Assembly: GCA_902574045.1 (NCBI GenBank)
Contig: CACGMG010000004.1
Location: 1 to 46,911, forward strand
Origin: an uncultured Pelagibacteraceae bacterium
Lineage (GTDB): Bacteria; Pseudomonadota; Alphaproteobacteria; Pelagibacterales; Pelagibacteraceae
Length of the DNA stretch: 46,911 bases
Direction: 5' to 3'
The position numbers and the translations under genes were made by a program. Under the pieces are notes generated by a model. It had not been told where the DNA came from and searched no databases. It saw only the letters and a list, made by a program, of their open reading frames with translations. Each line of letters opens with the position of its first letter. Within the stretch, counting starts at the first letter, position 1. Positions 39,876-46,911 of the stretch are shown here, piece after piece.

Positions 39876-40377
39876 AACTTCTATAACATTATTTTTTTTA
39901 TTTATTACTTTAGTATTTTTTATTGGTTTAAATAAAAATTCAGTTTATGACACTACAAATTTAGTCGGGGAAAAATTAACCCATATAAATTTAAATCATT
40001 TTAGTAAGAATTTAAAAATTACTGAACAGGATCTTAAAAAAAATAATTTCAATTTAATTAATTTTTGGTCTTCTTGGTGTGGCCCTTGTAGGGATGAACA
40101 TCCTTTTTTACTACGACTAAAAGATGAAAACAATATCAATCTACTAGGTGTTAATTTTAAAGATAAAAAAAATAATGCTCTTAAATTTTTAAGAGAGTTC
40201 GGTAATCCATATGATCTTATAGCGGAAGATAAATTTGGAAAAAATTCTGTAAATTTAGGTATTTATGGAATCCCAGAAAGTATTTTAATTAATAAAGATT
40301 TAATTATAATTAAAAAATTTATTGGACCAATCACTGAAGAAGATTTTAAATATATCGTTACAGCTATTAATAAATAA
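39856..40377 (+). CDS. ccmG: Thiol:disulfide interchange protein CcmG/DsbE
   Basis: NFWSSWCGPCRDEHP; LGIYGIPESILI. ATG at 39856 preferred; it sits inside the ccmF 3' end. Confidence 0.93.
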   Translation: MKKKIIKTSITLFFLFITLVFFIGLNKNSVYDTTNLVGEKLTHINLNHFSKNLKITEQDLKKNNFNLINFWSSWCGPCRDEHPFLLRLKDENNINLLGVNFKDKKNNALKFLREFGNPYDLIAEDKFGKNSVNLGIYGIPESILINKDLIIIKKFIGPITEEDFKYIVTAINK

Positions 40378-40742
40378 TGAAGATAATAATAATAATATTT
40401 TATTTTTTTTTAAGTTTTAACAACTTAAATGCTGAGTCCACCGTAATTGATAGTGGAAAAATTTTTAAAAATTTACGTTGTTTAATTTGTCAAGGTCAAT
40501 CAGTCGCAGACTCGAATTCAGATTTTGCTCAAACGATAAAATTAGTGGTAAGGGATCAAATAAAGGAGGGCAAAACAGAGAAGGAGATATATAGATTTCT
40601 GGTAGAAAAATATGGAGAATGGATAGTATATAAACCTCCTTTAAATAAAGGGAATTCAATATTGTGGCTACTTCCTTATCTGATTTTTTTGATAGGAGGA
40701 ATTATGATTTTTATATTGTTAAAAAAAAGGCCTAATGGATAG
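40377..40742 (+). CDS. ccmH: Cytochrome c biogenesis protein CcmH/CycL (short form)
   Basis: LRCLICQGQSVADSNSDFAQTIKLVVRDQIKEGKTEKEIYRFLVEKYGEWIVYKPP. Confidence 0.95.
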   Translation: MKIIIIIFYFFLSFNNLNAESTVIDSGKIFKNLRCLICQGQSVADSNSDFAQTIKLVVRDQIKEGKTEKEIYRFLVEKYGEWIVYKPPLNKGNSILWLLPYLIFLIGGIMIFILLKKRPNG

Positions 40743-40790
40743 CAAAAAAGCCATCTATACATATTGTTTAATTAATTGTATTTTCTATTT

Positions 40791-41294
40791 ATGAAATTTA
40801 AATTTTGTTTAATTTTATGTTTATTTTTAAGTGTATTCAGTTTTTCACAAGCTGATGATACAAAAAATGATGTTTCCTTTTATCTTGGTACATTTGACGT
40901 AATAGATAAAGAGGGAGACGATAAAAGTAATTTATTTGGCTTAGAACATAAAAATCCTGACTTATTTAGAAACACTTTTTTAGGAAAATTTTCTCCTATT
41001 TCAGGAGGCTTTATTACTGGTAATAGTTCTGCTTATTTATATACAGGCATAGAAGGTCAGTACGGCATTGGCCCATTAAAAATTTTACCAAGTTTCTCCC
41101 CAGGGTATTACCATAAAGGTGAAGGTAAAGATCTTGGAAGCGTTTTAGAGTTTAAAAGTGAAATTAAGATTGGCTTTGATTTATTTGAAAACTCTCAACT
41201 AGGATTTAGCTACAGTCATATTTCTAATAATGATTGGGGAGACACCAATCCTGGAGTAGACAATCAAAAAATTACATTTTCTAAGAATTTTTAA
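40791..41294 (+). CDS. PagL-like lipid A deacylase (outer-membrane beta-barrel)
   Basis: Signal peptide; C-terminal LGFSYSHISNNDWGDTNPGVDNQKITFSKNF with HxSN catalytic-type motif and terminal F. Confidence 0.65.
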   Translation: MKFKFCLILCLFLSVFSFSQADDTKNDVSFYLGTFDVIDKEGDDKSNLFGLEHKNPDLFRNTFLGKFSPISGGFITGNSSAYLYTGIEGQYGIGPLKILPSFSPGYYHKGEGKDLGSVLEFKSEIKIGFDLFENSQLGFSYSHISNNDWGDTNPGVDNQKITFSKNF

Positions 41295-41300
41295 AAATAA

Positions 41301-42452
41301 ATGAATTTAAAAGATTGTCATAACTTTAAAGATTTTAGAAAATTAGCAAAAAAGAAATTACCTTCTCCAATTTTTCATTATATAGATGGTGCAGCAGATG
41401 ATGAAGTTACCTACGCAAGAAACACAAGTGCTTTTGATGATGTTGACTTAGTCCCAAATGTTCTAAGAGGAGTTGAGAATGTTGATTTATCTACTACAAT
41501 ATTTGGAAAAAAACTTGATTTACCTTTTTATCTTGCACCAACAGCATTACAGAGACTTTTTCACTACGATGGCGAAAGAGCAGTAGGAAAAGCTGCTCAG
41601 AAATTTAATACAATGTTCGGAGTTTCTGCATTAGCAACAGTGAGCGTGGAAGAGATATCTTCAATGATTAATACTCCAAAGATGTTTCAATTTTATTTCC
41701 ACAAAGATAGAGGTTTAAACGACTCATGTCTTGAAAGAGCAAAAGCTGCTAAATTCGACGTTATGGCTTTAACTGTAGATACAATTACAGGAGGAAATCG
41801 TGAAAGAGATTTAAGAACTGGTTTTACGTCTCCTCCAAAACTTACATTATCAAGTTTATTTAGTTTTGCTACAAAACCAATGTGGGGAATAAATTACCTA
41901 ACAAAAGGTAAATTCGAATTACCTCATCTTCAAGATTTTGTAAAAGAAGGTACAAGTACAAACTCTTCAATTGGAAGTTATTTTTCCACTATGCTGGACC
42001 AATCTATGAATTGGAAAGATGCAGAAAAACTTTGTTCTAAATGGGGTGGCCATTTTGCTCTTAAAGGAGTCATGAGTGTTGAGGATGCAAAAAGAGCTGT
42101 AGATATTGGTTGCACTGGAATAATGGTATCAAATCATGGAGGAAGGCAATTAGATGGATCTAGATCTCCTTTCGATCAGCTTTCTGAAATCGTCGACGCA
42201 GTGGGTGATAAATTGGATGTAATATGTGAAGGAGGAATTCATAGAGGAACTCATATGCTCAAAGCACTCTCATTAGGTGCCAAGGCGTGTTCAGGTGGAA
42301 GACTTTATTTATATGCTCTTGCAGCCGCTGGCCAAGCTGGAGTTGAAAGAGCTTTAGGACAATATAAAGCAGAATTAGAGAGAGATATGAAATTAATGGG
42401 TTGTACAAAAATAAGCGACCTTAATAGAAAAAATTTAAGATTTAGAAAATAA
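41301..42452 (+). CDS. FMN-dependent alpha-hydroxy-acid oxidase/dehydrogenase (LldD-like), copy 1
   Basis: HYIDGAADDEVTYARNTSAF; ALTVDTITGGNRERDLRTGF; VSNHGGRQLDGSRSPF. Confidence 0.92.
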   Translation: MNLKDCHNFKDFRKLAKKKLPSPIFHYIDGAADDEVTYARNTSAFDDVDLVPNVLRGVENVDLSTTIFGKKLDLPFYLAPTALQRLFHYDGERAVGKAAQKFNTMFGVSALATVSVEEISSMINTPKMFQFYFHKDRGLNDSCLERAKAAKFDVMALTVDTITGGNRERDLRTGFTSPPKLTLSSLFSFATKPMWGINYLTKGKFELPHLQDFVKEGTSTNSSIGSYFSTMLDQSMNWKDAEKLCSKWGGHFALKGVMSVEDAKRAVDIGCTGIMVSNHGGRQLDGSRSPFDQLSEIVDAVGDKLDVICEGGIHRGTHMLKALSLGAKACSGGRLYLYALAAAGQAGVERALGQYKAELERDMKLMGCTKISDLNRKNLRFRK

Positions 42453-43609
42453 TGGGTTTAAAAAATTGCCATAACTTCGAGGATTTTAGAAAACTCGCTA
42501 AAAAAAAATTACCCTCTCCAATTTTTCATTACATTGATGGTGGAGCAGACGATGAGTCAACTTTGAGAAGAAACACAGAATCATTTAATGAATGTGACTT
42601 GGTTCCAAATATTCTCGCTAGTGTGGGCAAACCTGACCTTTCAACTACTTTGTTTGGGAAGAAAATTGATATGCCTATCTTTCTTTCCCCAGCAGCAATG
42701 CAAAGACTTTATCATCCAGACGGAGATAGAGCTTCAGCAAGAGCTGCAGAAAAATTTAATACTTTCTACAGCATGTCATCTATGGGCAATAATACTATTG
42801 AGGAGGTATCAAATATTTCAAGTGGGCCAAAATTATTTCAGCTCTACGTTCATAAAGATAGATCAATCTCTGATGATTTAATTGAACGATCAAGAAGATC
42901 TGGTTTTGATGCAATGTGTTTAACAGTCGATACTTTAGTTGCGGGAAATAGAGAGAAAGATCATAGAACAGGATTTACAACACCCCCTAAACTTACTTTC
43001 CAAAGCCTAATGAGTTTTGCTATGAGACCTCAATGGGTATTAAATTATTTATTAGGTAAAAAATTTGAACTTTCTAATGTAAAAAAGAAAACAGATAAAG
43101 GAACAAACATTGCAAAATCTGTTATCGAATATATTAATGAACAATATGATCCTGCCATGGGTTGGAAAGACGCAGAGTATTGCGCAAAGAAGTGGAACGG
43201 ACCCTTTGCACTTAAGGGAGTTATGTCAGTCGAAGATGCTAAAAGAGCAATTGATATAGGATGCACTGCAATCATGATATCAAATCATGGAGGACGCCAA
43301 CTCGATGGATCTCGATCACCTTTTGATCAAGTCAAAGCAATATCCGACGCTGTTGGCGATAAACTGGAGATAATTTTAGATGGGGGTGTTAGAAGAGGAA
43401 CTCATGTATTAAAAGCTATTGCTGCGGGCGCTAAAGCTTGTAGTTTTGGCAAAATGTTTCTATTTTCTTTAGCTGCAGGAGGTCAAAAAGGTGTCGAGCA
43501 CTTATTACAAAATATGTACGATGAAATAAATAGAAATATGGTTTTGATGGGATGTAAAAATTTAAAAGAGTTGAATACTTCAAAATTAATTTATAGAAAT
43601 AGAAAATAA
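42452..43609 (+). CDS. FMN-dependent alpha-hydroxy-acid oxidase/dehydrogenase (LldD-like), copy 2
   Basis: HYIDGGADDESTLRRNTESF; CLTVDTLVAGNREKDHRTGF; ISNHGGRQLDGSRSPF; LDGGVRRGTHVLKA. Confidence 0.92.
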   Translation: MGLKNCHNFEDFRKLAKKKLPSPIFHYIDGGADDESTLRRNTESFNECDLVPNILASVGKPDLSTTLFGKKIDMPIFLSPAAMQRLYHPDGDRASARAAEKFNTFYSMSSMGNNTIEEVSNISSGPKLFQLYVHKDRSISDDLIERSRRSGFDAMCLTVDTLVAGNREKDHRTGFTTPPKLTFQSLMSFAMRPQWVLNYLLGKKFELSNVKKKTDKGTNIAKSVIEYINEQYDPAMGWKDAEYCAKKWNGPFALKGVMSVEDAKRAIDIGCTAIMISNHGGRQLDGSRSPFDQVKAISDAVGDKLEIILDGGVRRGTHVLKAIAAGAKACSFGKMFLFSLAAGGQKGVEHLLQNMYDEINRNMVLMGCKNLKELNTSKLIYRNRK

Positions 43610-43626
43610 AAAAAATTTAATGAATT

Positions 43627-44793
43627 ATGAAATTAGCAAAAAGTTTAGATAGATTAGGAACAGAAACAGCCTTTAGCGTTCTGGCAGAAGCAAAAAAATT
43701 AGAAGCTGCAGGGAAGCCAATGATACATCTTGGGTTAGGTCAGCCTGATTTTAAAACTCCGAAGCATATTGTTGAAGCAGCAAAAAAAGCTCTAGATGAT
43801 GGTCATCATGGCTATGTTTTATCAAATGGAATTCTTGAGTGTAGACAGTCAGTAACTAGGAAAATTAAAAAATTATACAACCAGGATATTGATCCTGAAA
43901 GAATAATTATAATGCCTGGGGGAAAACCTACAATGAGTTACGCTATTCAATGTTTTGGCGAACCAGGTGTAGAAATTATTCATCCAACCCCCGCATTTCC
44001 AATCTACGAGTCTATGATAAATTTCACTGGCGCAAAAGCTGTTCCTTATGACTTAACTGAGGACAAAGATTTAAAGTTTAATCCTGAAAAAATTTTATCA
44101 TTGATATCTGATAAAACTAGGTTGTTGGTTTTAATTAATCCAAATAATCCAACTGGTAGCTTTGTTGAAAAATCAGATATAGATGTGCTAGCAGAAGGTC
44201 TTAAAAAACATCCCCATGTGACTATTTTAAGTGATGAGATTTATAGCAGACAAATATTTGATGGAAAAGAAATGCCATCATTTTTTAAATATCCAGAATT
44301 AAGAGAAAGATTAATTGTTCTTGAAGGATGGAGTAAAGCATATTCAATGACAGGTTGGAGACTGGGCTGGAGCTTTTGGCCAGAACAACTTATAGGCCAT
44401 GTAAATAAATTATTGATCAATAGTGTTTCTTGTGTAAATGCAGCAGCTCAGTTCGCAGGAATTGCTGCTTTAGATGGGTCTGACGACTCAATAGATCAGA
44501 TGATGGAAAAATTTACAATTAGAAGAAAACTTATTCATGATGGTTTAAATAATTTACCTGGCGTAGAATGTAGTTTGCCTGGGGGAGCTTTTTATGCTTT
44601 TCCAAAAGTTATTGGGACAGGAATGAATGGCTCAGAGTTTGCAAAAAAATGTATGCATGAAGCAGGTGTAGCTATAGTGCCTGGAACGGCATTTGGAAAA
44701 ACTGCAAAAGATTACGTAAGATTTAGTTTTGCAGCCTCGCAAGCAAACATCTCAGAAGCTCTTGAAAATATAAAAAAAATGCTAGCTAAATAA
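43627..44793 (+). CDS. Class I/II pyridoxal-phosphate aminotransferase
   Basis: MIHLGLGQPDFKTPKHI; INPNNPTGS; LSDEIYSRQIF; EGWSKAYSMTGWRLGW. Confidence 0.95.
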   Translation: MKLAKSLDRLGTETAFSVLAEAKKLEAAGKPMIHLGLGQPDFKTPKHIVEAAKKALDDGHHGYVLSNGILECRQSVTRKIKKLYNQDIDPERIIIMPGGKPTMSYAIQCFGEPGVEIIHPTPAFPIYESMINFTGAKAVPYDLTEDKDLKFNPEKILSLISDKTRLLVLINPNNPTGSFVEKSDIDVLAEGLKKHPHVTILSDEIYSRQIFDGKEMPSFFKYPELRERLIVLEGWSKAYSMTGWRLGWSFWPEQLIGHVNKLLINSVSCVNAAAQFAGIAALDGSDDSIDQMMEKFTIRRKLIHDGLNNLPGVECSLPGGAFYAFPKVIGTGMNGSEFAKKCMHEAGVAIVPGTAFGKTAKDYVRFSFAASQANISEALENIKKMLAK

Positions 44794-44829
44794 GCTTTAT
44801 TTTCCTTAAATTTGAATTAATATCTCCAT

Positions 44830-46203
44830 ATGAATGAACAAGTTCAGTCAGAATTAAAAAAGATTTTTAATGGTAGATTCTCTACATCTGTATCTACTAG
44901 AACTAATTATGCTAGAGGTGAAGATACTTATGATCCTGTTTTATCTCAGGCCGTAGTTTTTCCTGAAACAAATTCCGAAGTTTCTAAGATTTTAAAACTT
45001 TGCAATGATCACAAAGTACCCGTTGTACCTTTTGGAACAGGTACTTCTTTAGAGGGAAATGTAGTTGGTAATGATAAAGGTATTACAATTTCTCTAGAAA
45101 AAATGAATAAAATTCTAAGCGTAAATGTTGAGGACTTTGATTGTAGAGTTCAAGCATGCGTTACTAAAGAACAATTAAATGATTATTTAAGAGAAGATGG
45201 AGTTTTCTTTCCTATTGATCCTGGAGCTAATGCAGCTATTGGAGGTATGGCTTCAACATCAGCATCAGGAACAATGGCTGTAAAATATGGGACGATGAAG
45301 ACGGTTATCACTGGTTTAACAGTTGTTCTCCCTAATGGAGAAATCATAAATACAGGAAGCAGAACAAAAAAAACTTCCGCAGGATACAACTTAACAAATC
45401 TATTTATTGGCTCCGAGGGTACTCTCGGAATAATAACTGAGATACAATTAAGGTTATCCCCAATTCCCGAGAGTATTATGAGCGCAGTTTGTCATTTTAA
45501 AACTTTGGAAGACGCGGTTAAGACTGCTCAACAGATTATTCAATACGGTGTACCAATTGCTAGAATTGAAATGTTAAATAAAGATCAAATGGATATTAGT
45601 ATTAATTATTCAAAACTAAAAGACCTTAAAGTTCTACCGACTTTGTTTTTTGAATTTCATGGGTCAGAGGCATCTAACAAAGAGAATATTAAAGTTGTAG
45701 AGGAAATCTCTAATGATAATAATGGAAGTTCTTTTAAGTGGGCAAAAGATTTAACAGAAAGGAATAAACTATGGAAAGCTCGTTGGGACGTCTATTATTC
45801 TGTAAAAGCATTAATAAAAAATGGGCGAGTTTATTCCACTGATGTATGTCTTCCAATTTCAAAGATCACTGAATGTGTAAATTTTGCGGAAGAAGAAACA
45901 AAAAAATTTGGACTAAGAGCACCAATGGTTGGACATCTAGGGGATGGGAATTTTCACGTAATTTTACCTTATGATCCTCAAAAAAAAGAAACGTATAAAA
46001 AAATTAGAGAATTCAGTGATTTACTTATTAAAAAAACTTTAGAGCTTAATGGAACAATTACGGGAGAGCATGGTATAGGGCTCCATAAAAAAGAATATCT
46101 TTTAAAAGAACATGGAGACAACATTCCAGTCATGAAATCTATTAAAAGAACACTTGATCCTAATAATATTATGAATCCTGGTAAGATTTTTGATTTAAAC
46201 TAA
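44830..46203 (+). CDS. FAD-linked oxidase, GlcD / D-lactate dehydrogenase family
   Basis: VVPFGTGTSLEGNVVG; DPGANAAIGGMASTSASGTMAVKYGTM; GHLGDGNFHVILPYD; GEHGIGLHKKEYL. Confidence 0.94.
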   Translation: MNEQVQSELKKIFNGRFSTSVSTRTNYARGEDTYDPVLSQAVVFPETNSEVSKILKLCNDHKVPVVPFGTGTSLEGNVVGNDKGITISLEKMNKILSVNVEDFDCRVQACVTKEQLNDYLREDGVFFPIDPGANAAIGGMASTSASGTMAVKYGTMKTVITGLTVVLPNGEIINTGSRTKKTSAGYNLTNLFIGSEGTLGIITEIQLRLSPIPESIMSAVCHFKTLEDAVKTAQQIIQYGVPIARIEMLNKDQMDISINYSKLKDLKVLPTLFFEFHGSEASNKENIKVVEEISNDNNGSSFKWAKDLTERNKLWKARWDVYYSVKALIKNGRVYSTDVCLPISKITECVNFAEEETKKFGLRAPMVGHLGDGNFHVILPYDPQKKETYKKIREFSDLLIKKTLELNGTITGEHGIGLHKKEYLLKEHGDNIPVMKSIKRTLDPNNIMNPGKIFDLN

Positions 46204-46211
46204 TTATTCTA

Positions 46212-46911
46212 ATGAAAAAAAATTCTCATTACTAGAAAGCTTCTTAGATCTAGCGAAGATAAAGCATCAAAAATATTTGATGTAAAATTTAACACTAACG
46301 ATGAATTATATTCTCAAGAAAAATTAATACAACTTAGTGTTGGCTGTGATGGAATTTTATCTGCTCTTACTGATAAATTAGATGCAGAAACAATAAAAAA
46401 ATTACCTGATAGCGTTAAAATACTATCAAACTTTGCAGTAGGATTTGGAAATATTGACTTAGAGGCAGCAAAAAAAAGAAATATTATAGTTACTAATACC
46501 CCAGAAGTTTTGACAGATGCAACAGCTGAAATTGGAATTTTGTTAATTCTAGGGGCTTGTAGAAGAGCTCCGGAGGGTATTGAAGCTGCTAAAGGATCTA
46601 ATTGGAAATGGTCTGCTGATTACTTGATAGGAAAACAATTAACAGGAACTAGATTAGGAATTTTAGGCATGGGAAGAATTGGAAGGAAAATTGCAAGTAT
46701 TGCAAAATCCATGGGCATGATAATACATTACCATAATCGATCAAAACTTAGTGATGACAAAGAGGATGGAGCAATTTATCACAAAGATCTTAAAAGTTTT
46801 TTAAGCGTTTCAGATGTATTATCAGTTTGTTGCCCTGCTACAAAAGAAACAACTGATTTAATTAATAAAGAAACTTTAGAATATTTACCACAAGGAGCAG
46901 TAGTAACTAAT
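46212..46911 (+). CDS. D-isomer specific 2-hydroxyacid dehydrogenase (glyoxylate reductase-like), 3' truncated by window, apparent frameshift at the 5' A8 tract
   Basis: Frame from 46222 reads ILITRKLLRSSEDKASKIFDVKF...LGILGMGRIGRKIASIAKSMGM...SVCCPATKETTDLINKETL. The only nearby ATG (46212) is out of frame by one A and hits TAG after MKKNSHY. Confidence 0.85.

Noticed and set aside
42588-42881. 97-aa ORF in an alternative frame of LldD copy 2
   Set aside because: Out-of-frame overlap with a clear enzyme gene.
1-46911. CRISPR arrays, IS elements, prophage, rRNA
   Set aside because: No spaced direct repeats, transposase/integrase motifs, phage structural genes or rRNA sequence noticed anywhere in the window.

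Overview
This 46.9 kb window is AT-rich and gene-dense, with very short intergenic gaps and many overlapping ORFs. Gene content and order look like a streamlined alphaproteobacterium, most likely SAR11/Pelagibacterales (inference). Most of it is core genome: hisH-hisB / hslVU; secB-dnaQ-coaE-aroE-maf-ppsR divergent from hemE-hemH-hemJ-rho; a tRNA-Gly(GCC); purH-heparinase-rpe; an acetate module (actP-like symporter, small subunit, acs); tsaD / hemCD; mscS-yggT-folD; argG; ispZ; hspQ; ccmCDEFGH; and a 2-hydroxyacid/2-oxoacid module. The clearest accessory island is 23.57-26.12 kb, between an EVE-domain gene and tsaD. It holds a small unknown ORF, a PD-(D/E)XK-like putative restriction endonuclease, and a convergent C5-cytosine methyltransferase with an unusual insertion in its target-recognition region. 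Other points worth a second look: a 45-residue extremely Lys/Arg-rich tail on acetyl-CoA synthetase; an apparent A8-tract frameshift at the start of a 2-hydroxyacid dehydrogenase; a candidate oriC in the ppsR-hemE intergenic region; an 18-bp perfect palindrome upstream of the acetate symporter operon; a structured hspQ-ccmC intergenic region (possible sRNA); and tandem diverged LldD-like oxidases. All functional calls come from reading the translations. No database search or structure prediction was run.
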